Below are positions 37,789 to 46,664 of a stretch of 64,000 nt of DNA, piece by piece (positions within the stretch are counted from its first letter, which is position 1; the number at the start of each line of letters is the position of its first letter). Position numbers and translations under genes: made by a program. The notes under the pieces were generated by a model. It was not told where the DNA came from. It worked only from the letters and a program-made list of their open reading frames with translations, and did no database searches. The stretch is from Gammaproteobacteria bacterium (GTDB taxonomy: Bacteria; Pseudomonadota; Gammaproteobacteria; Xanthomonadales; SZUA-36), in assembly GCA_024277815.1 (NCBI GenBank), contig JAJRUM010000043.1, positions 1-64,000 on the forward strand, written 5' to 3'.

Positions 37789-38874
37789 ATGATCAGAACT
37801 GGAATACTGTTTTTATTGCTTTCCTGCACGCTGCCCGTCTGGGCCCAGCCCACTGAAAACCCACCCGGCAACGAGGACAGCCCGCTGAATGCTGATGTGC
37901 TCAATGCTGACCCGGGGGAAGTCGAAGTGATGGTCAGCCCGGTGGTTGATGAACCCATCGAGGTCACCATCAACGAATGGCCGGTACCCTGGAAGGACAC
38001 CCGGCCACGTGACCCGGACGTGGCGCCCAACGGCGTTATCTGGCTGGTCGGGCAGGGTGGCGACTACGCCGCACGGTTTGATCCCGAAAAAGAAATATTT
38101 ACCCGCAAAGTGCTGCCACCGGGCAGCGGTCCACATAGCCTGATTATTGATCCCAAGGGCACTTTGTGGATAGCGGCCAACCGCCAGGCGTTTATCGGGC
38201 GTATGAATTACGTAACCGGCGAGCTGAAACGCTTTCCAATGCCGGACGAAACCGTACGCGACCCACATACGCTGGTGTTTTCCGGCCAGGATGAGATCTG
38301 GTTCACATCACAGTGGGGCAACAGTGTTGGGCGCATGAACAAACGCAGCGGCAAGATCACCCTGGTGCCCATGCAAACCGAAAAGGCCCGCCCCTACGGG
38401 ATAAAAATGGATGCTGAAGAGTATCCCTGGATCGCATTGCTGGGGACCAACGGCCTGGCTACCATTGACCCACAAACTTTGCAGTTGAGCGTCATACGCC
38501 TGCCACGCCAGGAGGCCCGGTTACGGCGCCTCGCAATTACCCGCGACGGCATGGTCTGGTATACCGATTATGCAGGTGGATTTTTTGGCCGTTATGCTCC
38601 ACAAACTGGCGAAATCAAAGAATGGAAAGCACCCAGTGAGCAGTCCGGTCCCTACGCGATGGCCGCAGATTCCTATGGCCGCATCTGGTTCGTTGAAACC
38701 TGGCCGCAACCCAACCTGCTGATCGGTTTTGATCCGCTGACCGAAATGATTTTCAGCATTACACCCATCCCCAGCGGTGGCGGCGCGGTCAGGAATATGG
38801 TTTTTGACCCACAGCGCAACAGCCTGTGGTTCGGTACCGACACCAATAACCTGGCGCAGGCTATTCTGCCCTGA
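37789..38874 (+). CDS. Vgb-like beta-propeller protein, secreted
   Basis: 361 aa. Signal peptide (ends PVWAQ), then repeated blades with the NGVIWLVGQGGDYAARFDP, DEIWFTSQWGNSVGRMN, and GMVWYTDYAGGFFGRY type, as in virginiamycin B lyase and related seven-bladed propellers. The catalytic histidine of true streptogramin lyases was not confirmed, and the export signal suggests a periplasmic role, so lyase activity is not claimed. GGAAG precedes the ATG. Confidence 0.75.
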   Translation: MIRTGILFLLLSCTLPVWAQPTENPPGNEDSPLNADVLNADPGEVEVMVSPVVDEPIEVTINEWPVPWKDTRPRDPDVAPNGVIWLVGQGGDYAARFDPEKEIFTRKVLPPGSGPHSLIIDPKGTLWIAANRQAFIGRMNYVTGELKRFPMPDETVRDPHTLVFSGQDEIWFTSQWGNSVGRMNKRSGKITLVPMQTEKARPYGIKMDAEEYPWIALLGTNGLATIDPQTLQLSVIRLPRQEARLRRLAITRDGMVWYTDYAGGFFGRYAPQTGEIKEWKAPSEQSGPYAMAADSYGRIWFVETWPQPNLLIGFDPLTEMIFSITPIPSGGGAVRNMVFDPQRNSLWFGTDTNNLAQAILP

Positions 38875-38883
38875 CAGCAGCCG

Positions 38884-40641
38884 TCAGGATGACGATTCAG
38901 TTATCCAGCGGTCAACTTCATCCTCCAGGATATCCAGCGGCACTGAGCCCAGCGAGAGGATGAAATCATGAAAAGCCCGCAAATCAAAACTGGCACCAAG
39001 GGTGTCTTCAGCCCGGTGGCGTAGCTGCCAGATGGTGTACTCGCCCAGCTTGTAACTCAGTGCCTGCGCAGGCCAGGAAATGTAACGGTCAATTTCCGTA
39101 GTCACTTCGTGTATTGATAGCGCCGTATTGCCAGCGAGATAATCCTGGGCCTGCTTGCGGGTCCAGCCTTTGGTATGCACACCCGTATCAATAACCAGAC
39201 GACAGGCACGCCACATCTCATAACTCAGGCGCCCAAAGTCCTCGTAGGGCGTCTCGTAGATATCCATCTCAACACCGAGCTTCTCAGCATACAGCGCCCA
39301 GCCCTCGCCATAAGCAGAGATATAGTCATTGCGCCTGAAGTCAGGCTGATCAGCCAACTCTTTGGCCAACGCGACCTGCAGGTGATGCCCCGGTGAGGCC
39401 TCATGGAGCGTCAAAGCAGGCAGGTTGTATAGCGGTCGGCTTTTTAGGTCGTAGGTGTTGACCCAGTAGTAGCCGCCACGGTGTGCGGATAACGGTGAGC
39501 CAACATAGCGCCCGGCCGTGTAGAAGGGCGCGATGTTGTCCGGCACCGGTGCCACACCATAGGGTTGGCGCGGCAGCTTGCCAAACAGCTGCGGTAAGCG
39601 GCCATCCACTTTCTTGGTGATGTAAGACGCTTCCGCCAGCAACTGGTGCGGCGTGGTGGCATAGAACTGCGGGTCGTTGCGTAGAAAATCGATGAAAGCG
39701 GCCAGGTCACCATCAAACTTCAACGCCCGGATAATGGTTTCCATCTCTGCCCGGATGCGGGCCACTTCACTTAAGCCCAACTGGTGAATCTCATCAGCAC
39801 TCATATCGACAGTGGCATAACGAAAAATCTGCTCCTGATAGTAACGCTCCCCACCCGGCAGCTTGCTTGCCCCGAGCGTTTTGCGGGCTTGCGGAAAATA
39901 CTCATCCATGAAGAAATCCAGCAGGCGCTGGTAAGCCGGAACGACGTCCCGCATCACAACCGTGCTCGCCTGTTGCTGCAGCTCTTCCCGGGTTTTGGCT
40001 GGAATATTTTTGTTCAGGTGCAAAAACGGCTGATAAAACGTGCTGCGTTGCGGCTTCTCAACCAGTTGTTTCCTGACCGGCACTTCACGACCATCGAGTA
40101 TCACACGCGGCTGGGTCATACCCGTACGCAGGCCCTCGCGCATCAATGCAATGTATTCATCCATCACCACCGACATTTCCTGCAAACGCAGCAGGTAATT
40201 CCGGTAGTCTGCTTCGGTGCTGAGTTCAGCCTGTTCGCCCCAGCGCGCCCATGACAGGTAAAACCCCCAGTCGCTGTTAAACGGGATCAGGTAGTCGCGG
40301 GTCTCATAATGTGCCAGGAACTGGTGCATTTGCCGTTCGAACATCCGATAGTTGATACAACCCTCACGGCCCAGCTGATCACAGGAAATGGCAGCCAGAT
40401 CTGTCTTGATCTGCTTCCAGAACTCATAGCGCCGGCGTTGATCTTTCTCGCTTACGTGGGTGATCTTGCCATCGAAACCCTGCAGGTTGTTTTCCCGTGC
40501 AAGTGCCGGAAATTCCTGCGTGCGGAAGCTCCAGTCCTTGTCGAGAAGCGCCTTGAATGCGGCCTCATCCGCGTTGGAGTCATCAGCACTGGCATTCAAT
40601 GCCAGTGATACAGCTAACAGCAGCGTTACAAGATTCTTCAT
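38884..40641 (-). CDS. Secreted DUF885 family peptidase
   Basis: 585 aa with a signal peptide (LAVSLALNASADD). The catalytic zinc-type motif HEASPGHH lies in the last third, with EGWALYAEKLG after it, characteristic of DUF885 carboxypeptidase-like proteins. It starts 10 bp after the stop of the epimerase gene and so is in the same operon as hydroxyproline use; a role in producing hydroxyproline-containing peptides is a fair inference. Start at the ATG after GAGGGCGAG; the frame is open further upstream. Confidence 0.85.
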   Translation of the reverse strand: MKNLVTLLLAVSLALNASADDSNADEAAFKALLDKDWSFRTQEFPALARENNLQGFDGKITHVSEKDQRRRYEFWKQIKTDLAAISCDQLGREGCINYRMFERQMHQFLAHYETRDYLIPFNSDWGFYLSWARWGEQAELSTEADYRNYLLRLQEMSVVMDEYIALMREGLRTGMTQPRVILDGREVPVRKQLVEKPQRSTFYQPFLHLNKNIPAKTREELQQQASTVVMRDVVPAYQRLLDFFMDEYFPQARKTLGASKLPGGERYYQEQIFRYATVDMSADEIHQLGLSEVARIRAEMETIIRALKFDGDLAAFIDFLRNDPQFYATTPHQLLAEASYITKKVDGRLPQLFGKLPRQPYGVAPVPDNIAPFYTAGRYVGSPLSAHRGGYYWVNTYDLKSRPLYNLPALTLHEASPGHHLQVALAKELADQPDFRRNDYISAYGEGWALYAEKLGVEMDIYETPYEDFGRLSYEMWRACRLVIDTGVHTKGWTRKQAQDYLAGNTALSIHEVTTEIDRYISWPAQALSYKLGEYTIWQLRHRAEDTLGASFDLRAFHDFILSLGSVPLDILEDEVDRWITESSS

Positions 40642-40651
40642 ATTCTCGCCC

Positions 40652-41662
40652 TCAGGACACCAGGAAACCCTGCCAATAAGGATCATCTTGCGGATCAACA
40701 CTGATGGTGTTATCACCATAAATCCGCGCCCAGCCTTCAATGGATGGAATAATGGCAGGAAAATCGCCAAGCTGCGCCAGGGCCTCAATACGCCCGGTGA
40801 ACTGGCTACCAATATAGCTCTCATGAACAAACTGCTCGCCGACTGCCAGCTTACCGCGTGCTGCCAGTTGTGCCATACGTGCAGAAGTACCGGTACCACA
40901 TGGCGACCGGTCAATCGCCTGATCACCATAGAAAACCGCATTGCGTGCATCAGAGCCGGGCTGTTGCGGTTTGCCGGTCCATTCAATGTGCGTCAGAGAA
41001 CAGATTCGCGGGTCTTCAGGATGGACAAAACTATATTGCTGATTCAGGCGCTCACGCAGCAAGGGGCTGATGCGCAAAATGTCACTGGCTGACAGGTCCT
41101 GCAGGTCACGGTAATGGGTCTGAGGGTCAACGATGGCGTAGTAAGCGCCGCCATAGGCGACATCCACCTTCAGCTCACCACCCAATTCCGGGCAGTCCAC
41201 AGATAAATCCCGTGCGTGCAGGTAAGAAGGAACATTGGTCAACCTGACCGTCTTCACCTTGCCGTCCTGCTCGGTATAGTTGGCCACAACCTTGCCTGCA
41301 GGTGTCTCAAGATGCAGTTCACCGGCCTTTTTTGGTTTCACCAGGCCTTTTTCTATGGCGACAGTCACCGTGCCAATCGTGCCATGACCGCACATGGCAA
41401 GGCAGCCGGAGGTCTCAATATACAGAATGCCGACGTCGCAATCCTGCCGCTGGCTGGGGAAGAGCATGCTGCCGGACATCATCGCGTGGCCGCGTGGCTC
41501 ATACATCAATGCAGTGCGTATCCAGTCATACTCCCGCAGGAAATGCCCGCGCTTGTCCAGCATGGTGTCGCCTTCCAGTGCCGGTGCACCACTGACTACC
41601 ACGCGTACGGGGTTGCCGCAGGTATGGGCGTCAATGCAGTGAAAAGTTGTCGCTTGGGGCAT
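40652..41662 (-). CDS. 4-hydroxyproline 2-epimerase
   Basis: 336 aa, proline racemase family. Both catalytic cysteines are present: C91 in AMCGHGTIG and C255 in SPCGTGTSAR. Epimerases of this kind act on trans-4-hydroxy-L-proline, giving the cis-D isomer, the first step of its breakdown, while proline racemases proper share the fold. The next gene upstream is an FAD dehydrogenase fitting the second step, which supports the hydroxyproline assignment. Confidence 0.85.
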   Translation of the reverse strand: MPQATTFHCIDAHTCGNPVRVVVSGAPALEGDTMLDKRGHFLREYDWIRTALMYEPRGHAMMSGSMLFPSQRQDCDVGILYIETSGCLAMCGHGTIGTVTVAIEKGLVKPKKAGELHLETPAGKVVANYTEQDGKVKTVRLTNVPSYLHARDLSVDCPELGGELKVDVAYGGAYYAIVDPQTHYRDLQDLSASDILRISPLLRERLNQQYSFVHPEDPRICSLTHIEWTGKPQQPGSDARNAVFYGDQAIDRSPCGTGTSARMAQLAARGKLAVGEQFVHESYIGSQFTGRIEALAQLGDFPAIIPSIEGWARIYGDNTISVDPQDDPYWQGFLVS

Positions 41663-41678
41663 CAGGTCTTACGCCCGC

Positions 41679-42950
41679 TCAGCTATTGGTAAACCGGTCA
41701 AAACGAAACGGCGTGAGATCGGCTGTTGGCTCAGCACCTTCAACCAGGTCGGCGATGTGACGTCCGGTTGTCGGACCCTGGGTCAGCCCGTAATGACCAT
41801 GGCCAAAAGCATAAAACACATTGTCGTGAGCGGGTGAGGCTGAAATCACCGGCATTGAGTCCGCCATCATGGGCCGCTGGCCCATCCACTCGGTTACATT
41901 GTCAGTTTTAAGGCCGTCAAGATAGTGGCTGGCATGTTTGACCAGTGCTTTTGCGCGCCGGTAGTCCGGCTCGGCCTCAAGCGCCGCAAACTCTGCTGTG
42001 CCGGCTATCCTCAAGCCATCGCTGAGCGGGGTCATAACGAAAACCCGGCTCAACGACATCACCGGGCAACTCAGCTCAACACCCGGGTCGGCAATCATGC
42101 TGTGATAACCCCGCTTGGCGATCATCGGTACCGTGTAATCCAGTTGTTTAGCCAGGCTGTTTGACCAGGCGCCGGCAGCCACGACCAGCTTGTCAGCTGT
42201 AATTGACTGGCCGGACTCTGTCGTAACACGTACCGCTTCCCCATCTGCTTTCACCAGCGTGACACGATCCTGAATCCAATTCGTGCCAGCAGCGAAGCTG
42301 TGCTCCGCAATACGCAAAGTAACTTTCTCCGGGTCCAGCAAGTGATGCCAGCCCGGCATCATCATCGCCACTCCGCCATGCAGGTTAACGCAGGGCGCCA
42401 GTTCTTTTACCTCGGTAGTGGTAAGTCGCTGCGTTTCAAAGCCAAAGCGTGCCCGCAGGTCTATTTGCCACTGGTTGTCCCGGTACTCTTTTTCACTGTC
42501 ATAGATATGAATCGCCCCCCCGGCATGGCGCAAGTACTGAGAATCTGTCGCGTCCAGTATTTCGTCAAAATCTGCAAAAACCGTGTACATCAGCTGTGCC
42601 TGAGCGGCCGCAATGGCTTCAACTTTCTGCATATTGCTCACCCGCCAGAAGCGCCAGAACCATGGCAGCAAAGCCGGAAAATCCAGCGGCCGGATACGCA
42701 TCGGGCCAAGCGGATCGAGCATCCAGCCAGGCACCTTCCAGATCATGCCCGGATAAGAAAATGGGATGATGGAGGATGTTGAGATGCAGGCAGCGTTTCC
42801 GGAGCTACAGGACTGCCCCGGGGGCACGTGGTCGATCAGGGTAACCTCAAGACCTCTGCGCCGCAGGTGCCAGGCACAACTTGAACCGACGATGCCCGCG
42901 CCGATCACCACACAGTGCTGTTTCGAATCTTTCATTGCAGCCCAATTCAT
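41679..42950 (-). CDS. FAD-dependent D-amino-acid-type dehydrogenase (D-hydroxyproline)
   Basis: 423 aa. N-terminal dinucleotide-binding motif VIGAGIVGSSCAWHL, then the glycine oxidase/DadA-like DAO fold with GWHHLLDPEK, and near the end the FAD contact GHGHYGLTQGPTTGRHIADL. Oxidises D-amino acids. Since the epimerase is 16 bp downstream, cis-4-hydroxy-D-proline is the likely substrate. Two candidate ATGs at 42950 and 42935; neither has a strong ribosome-binding site. Confidence 0.85.
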   Translation of the reverse strand: MNWAAMKDSKQHCVVIGAGIVGSSCAWHLRRRGLEVTLIDHVPPGQSCSSGNAACISTSSIIPFSYPGMIWKVPGWMLDPLGPMRIRPLDFPALLPWFWRFWRVSNMQKVEAIAAAQAQLMYTVFADFDEILDATDSQYLRHAGGAIHIYDSEKEYRDNQWQIDLRARFGFETQRLTTTEVKELAPCVNLHGGVAMMMPGWHHLLDPEKVTLRIAEHSFAAGTNWIQDRVTLVKADGEAVRVTTESGQSITADKLVVAAGAWSNSLAKQLDYTVPMIAKRGYHSMIADPGVELSCPVMSLSRVFVMTPLSDGLRIAGTAEFAALEAEPDYRRAKALVKHASHYLDGLKTDNVTEWMGQRPMMADSMPVISASPAHDNVFYAFGHGHYGLTQGPTTGRHIADLVEGAEPTADLTPFRFDRFTNS

Positions 42951-43152
42951 CACGGAAAGGCACGTGTAATTGTAGCTGAAACTGTGCGGAATTAACGGAA
43001 ATTCCTCTGCCTGATATATGTGCCAGTGGTCAAAGGCCATCGCCACCGATCTGTTCACTCACTTCGAAAAACAGGGACTGAGAAATCTCCGGACTGACCG
43101 TGTCCATACCTTCCATGCTATGAATTTAATGGAAGTTTTTGCCGAAATCATT

Positions 43153-43181
43153 TTCACATTGCATTCAAGGTAGTGTACAAT
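43153..43181 (+). promoter_or_regulatory. Putative sigma-70 promoter of the peroxidase gene
   Basis: TTCACA and TACAAT are separated by exactly 17 bp, 123 bp before the TTG start of the di-heme peroxidase. The surrounding gap of 354 bp (42951-43304) between divergent genes holds no other feature. Confidence 0.45.
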
Positions 43182-43304
43182 CGCCCGCCGGAACGGCCCT
43201 GTGAGATTACTGCTTTACAAAAATTTACCTCTCGCTTACCCGGTAAAACACAGCAGGAAAATATACTGCCTGCGACACTCCAGTCCCAATAAGGAAACCC
43301 CGAC

Positions 43305-45242
43305 TTGAAACGATTTAGCTGTAGTATTCAGACATGTATATTGATCCATGCTTTGCTGGTTAGCGGCGTTGTATTCGCCCAGACCGGTGCGGTGCCTCAG
43401 CTACCGGTGGTATCCTATGAATATGCCGAGATCGATTTGCCCGATCACTTTACCGGCACGAACCTGCCGGGTGGCGTCAGTCCTCCCGGTGGAAATGTCG
43501 CTGGATCAGACAACACCCCCGCCAACAACCCCATCAGCAATGCGGGCGCGACATTGGGGCGCGTGCTGTTCTATGACAAACGCCTGTCTGTAAATGAAGC
43601 CGTATCCTGTAGCTCATGCCACCATCAGGATCATGGGTTTTCTGATCCGGAAGTGCTGAGCACAGGCTTTGACGGAAGAAAAACAGCCCGCCATTCTATG
43701 GGGCTTTCAAACGCACGCTATTATCAGCGCGGGCATTTTTTCTGGGATGAACGCGCCGACACACTTGAAGACCAGGTGCTAACGCCGATCCAGGACCCGG
43801 TCGAAATGAACATGAACCTTGACGACCTGGTGGCAAAGCTTGAGCAAACGGAGTTCTATCCGGCTCTTTTCCTCGCAGCTTTTAATGACGAGACCATTAC
43901 CAGTGAGCGCATTTCACTGGCGCTGTCCCAATTTGTACGGAGCCTGGTTTCCTACCAGTCAAAATTTGATTTGGGTTTCGGAAATGGCGGGGCTAACCCG
44001 CTGACTGAACAGGAGCGACTCGGCCGCCATTTGTTCAGTGCCAGTCCGAATCAGAACCCCAATATGCGGACACTGGGTTGTGCCCGCTGTCATACGAGCG
44101 CTGCTCAAATCAGTGTGGATGTGAAAAACAATGGCCTCGATTTGAATACAGATGCTGACCATGGCGCCGGTGATGGCCGTTTCAAGGCCCCTTCTTTACG
44201 TGATGTTGCCACCCGCGCACCTTATATGCACGACGGTCGCTTTAACACTCTGGAAGAAGTCGTCGAATTCTATAGCAGTGGTATTCAGGATCACCCCCAG
44301 CTAAGTTCCGAGTTGCGCGAGAGTCAGGATCCCAATGGCGCAGCGGTGAAGCTAAATATGAGCGCAGAAGAAAAAGCTGCTCTTGTTGCCTTTCTTGAAA
44401 CTTTGACAGACCCGTTTTTGCTCAATGACATTCGCTTTAGTGACCCGTTCGGTGAGCCGGTTGCCAGCCTGGATGTGTTCTCAGGTAGTTGGTACGACCC
44501 CACGCACGATGGCGAGGGCTGGATTGTCGAAGTGCTGGATGACGATTCTGCCGTGATTTATTGGTTTACCTATGACCAGAACGGCAATCCGGTCTGGATG
44601 TTGGGCGTGGCAGAACGCAACGGCAAGGCACTGACCGCAGACATGCTCATGACCTCGGGTCCGCGTTTTGGTGCGGGTTTCGACCCCGCTGATCTTGAGT
44701 ATACGACGTGGGGTACGCTGACTTTTACCATGGAAGGTTGCCGTTCGGCCACGGTTGAATACGTCTCGGAAATCACCGGGTTCGGATCGGGGTCACTTAA
44801 GCCACAACGCCTGGTCAGCCTGGATGGACTGAATTGCGAACGGCCGTCTGAAGCACCCGTCAGCCAGTTCAGTGGCTGGACCGGTGCCTGGTATGACCCC
44901 TCACATGATGGTGAAGGCTGGATCGTTGAAAGTATTGATGATACCAAGGCCGTCGTCTATTGGTTTACGTACGATGACAAGGGTGATCAGGTCTGGATGC
45001 TTGGTGTTGCGAATCGGGTTGATAACAGCCTGCAGGTAGACATGCAAACAACTTCCGGGCCGACTTTTGGTCCACAGTTCGACCCTGCTGACATCAAGTA
45101 TGCAGACTGGGGCTCGGTGCAGATTTCATTCACAAATTGTGACAATGCCGTTGTGGACTACACATCAGACCTGCCTGCATTTGGTAGTGGTCAGCTACAG
45201 CCGAAGCGACTGACACGGCTCAGCGGTATTGAGTGTCAGTAA
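43305..45242 (+). CDS. Di-heme cytochrome c peroxidase fused to two tandem C-terminal modules
   Basis: 645 aa, secreted (signal ends VFAQ). TTG start with AAGGA 10 bases upstream. Residues about 60-380 are a MauG/CcpA-type peroxidase with haem sites CSSCH (102-106) and CARCH (259-263). The C-terminal region carries two copies, 133 residues apart, of a module starting WYDPTHDGEGW (396 and 529), with IYWFTYD, WMLGVA and two conserved cysteines at each end (FTMEGC.. LNC; FTNC.. IEC). The modules probably bind or display the enzyme at the surface; they are not part of ordinary Ccp. Confidence 0.87.
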   Translation: MKRFSCSIQTCILIHALLVSGVVFAQTGAVPQLPVVSYEYAEIDLPDHFTGTNLPGGVSPPGGNVAGSDNTPANNPISNAGATLGRVLFYDKRLSVNEAVSCSSCHHQDHGFSDPEVLSTGFDGRKTARHSMGLSNARYYQRGHFFWDERADTLEDQVLTPIQDPVEMNMNLDDLVAKLEQTEFYPALFLAAFNDETITSERISLALSQFVRSLVSYQSKFDLGFGNGGANPLTEQERLGRHLFSASPNQNPNMRTLGCARCHTSAAQISVDVKNNGLDLNTDADHGAGDGRFKAPSLRDVATRAPYMHDGRFNTLEEVVEFYSSGIQDHPQLSSELRESQDPNGAAVKLNMSAEEKAALVAFLETLTDPFLLNDIRFSDPFGEPVASLDVFSGSWYDPTHDGEGWIVEVLDDDSAVIYWFTYDQNGNPVWMLGVAERNGKALTADMLMTSGPRFGAGFDPADLEYTTWGTLTFTMEGCRSATVEYVSEITGFGSGSLKPQRLVSLDGLNCERPSEAPVSQFSGWTGAWYDPSHDGEGWIVESIDDTKAVVYWFTYDDKGDQVWMLGVANRVDNSLQVDMQTTSGPTFGPQFDPADIKYADWGSVQISFTNCDNAVVDYTSDLPAFGSGQLQPKRLTRLSGIECQ

Positions 45243-45282
45243 GCACCCGGTATCCTGATGCTCACCTGCTGACTCCGCCAGG

Positions 45283-46038
45283 CTAATTGCTGCGTATTTT
45301 CACTGACCCGTTCAGTGTATCGATATTCAGCCTGGCGTTACCGTCGCCGATGCGGCCATTGAGATCGCTGCCGACAAAACCTTTGTCGGCCTTGAGCCCA
45401 AAGTCGCTGGCGTTGATGCTGCCGTTCAAAGTGTCTGCGCTGACGTTAACATCTGCATCTTCAGGCAACCATACTCTGACGCTGCCATTAACCGTTTCAA
45501 TCGCCACTTTTTGCTCGCCCTCAAGCTGCACAAAAGTGGCGCGGATGCTGCCATTGACCGTTGAAAGACTGGCGCTGGAGGCCAGATCACTGAGATCCAG
45601 CCCACCATTCACTGACTTGGCGACGGTTTTTCCGGAGACCCCGCTGATAGTGATTCCACCATTAACTGTCCGGACTGAATCCAGGCCGGTGCCAGCCGGC
45701 ACGGTAATCTCATAACTGACTTTGCTGTCATTGTTGCGTTTGCCAAACCAGCTACTGGATTCCGGCAAGTCCGTTTCGATACTGATGCTATCTGCAGAAT
45801 GGGAAATATTGACCTCAATCTTATCCAGTGCCTCCTGGGTGTCTGCTTCCTTGAACGCAACAATCACAACCTCATTGCCACTGCCGCCCGTAACCGTGAT
45901 CGACCCATTGGTGTTTGCAACGCTGAGGCGGCCGCCATCATCAAGCTTGAAAGACCATGTCTGCTCCCCGGTAACCTTCGCTTGCAGGCCGGTTGATGCC
46001 AGTAGCGCAGCCACCAGCATGGTTGTTTTTACTAACAT
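45283..46038 (-). CDS. Secreted DUF4097 beta-repeat protein
   Basis: 251 aa. Signal peptide then repeated SxNTNGSITV, SVNGGLDLS, TVNGSIRA, TLNGSIN, TLNGSVKIRS units, about 20-24 residues apart, the signature of DUF4097 right-handed beta helices. Usually periplasmic or surface, of unknown function. AAGGAG precedes the ATG. It converges on the peroxidase gene and diverges from the GNAT gene at 46118. Confidence 0.85.
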   Translation of the reverse strand: MLVKTTMLVAALLASTGLQAKVTGEQTWSFKLDDGGRLSVANTNGSITVTGGSGNEVVIVAFKEADTQEALDKIEVNISHSADSISIETDLPESSSWFGKRNNDSKVSYEITVPAGTGLDSVRTVNGGITISGVSGKTVAKSVNGGLDLSDLASSASLSTVNGSIRATFVQLEGEQKVAIETVNGSVRVWLPEDADVNVSADTLNGSINASDFGLKADKGFVGSDLNGRIGDGNARLNIDTLNGSVKIRSN

Positions 46039-46117
46039 GGTAAATTCTCCTTTGTATATGATTCGGTATTTTATATGATGGCTTTGATGAGCGTGGTTAC
46101 CAGGTGGTTTAAATCCA

Positions 46118-46624
46118 ATGCACGAAAAGACAAATAAAACTGAGCCTGTCCTGCGGCCAATCAGGGAAAGTGACAACCAGGTGGTGGCAGAAATCATTCG
46201 CACCGTGATGACAGAATACGAGGCGGTTGGCTGCGGATATTCGATCGCTGATTCCGAAGTTGATGATATGTGCAGCGCCTATCTGGCCGGGGGTTCGGCC
46301 TACTACGTCGTTGAAGTTGACAGCCGGGTGCTCGGCTGCGCGGGCTATGCCCGGCTGATCGACGGCGACGAATTCACCTGCGAGCTGCGAAAAATGTATT
46401 TTCTACCCGAATTGCGGGGCACCGGCATGGGGTCAAAACTGATGGCTTTGTGCGTGCGCGAAGCCCGCCGGGATGGCTACCGCTACTGTTACCTTGAGAC
46501 CACAGAAGGGATGACGGGGGCTCGCCGCCTGTATGAGAAGCATGGCTTTACTTACCTGGACGGTCCGATGGGCAATACTGGTCATACCAGTTGTGGCATA
46601 TGGATGGGTAGGGCGCTGGCCTGA
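46118..46624 (+). CDS. GNAT-family N-acetyltransferase
   Basis: 168 aa. Typical acetyl-CoA site LRKMYFLPELRGTGMGSKLMALCVREA (RxxGxG), and a C-terminal YLETTEGMTGARRLYEKHGF strand. Substrate unknown. The gene shares its intergenic promoter region with DUF4097 in the opposite direction. Confidence 0.87.
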   Translation: MHEKTNKTEPVLRPIRESDNQVVAEIIRTVMTEYEAVGCGYSIADSEVDDMCSAYLAGGSAYYVVEVDSRVLGCAGYARLIDGDEFTCELRKMYFLPELRGTGMGSKLMALCVREARRDGYRYCYLETTEGMTGARRLYEKHGFTYLDGPMGNTGHTSCGIWMGRALA

Positions 46625-46664
46625 GCACAAAACTCAAACAGTCCTCACACACAAAAACCAGTTC

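Noticed and set aside
40642-40986. A 115-codon extension of the DUF885 protein at 38884
   Set aside because: It would bury the signal peptide inside the protein and overlaps the epimerase gene.
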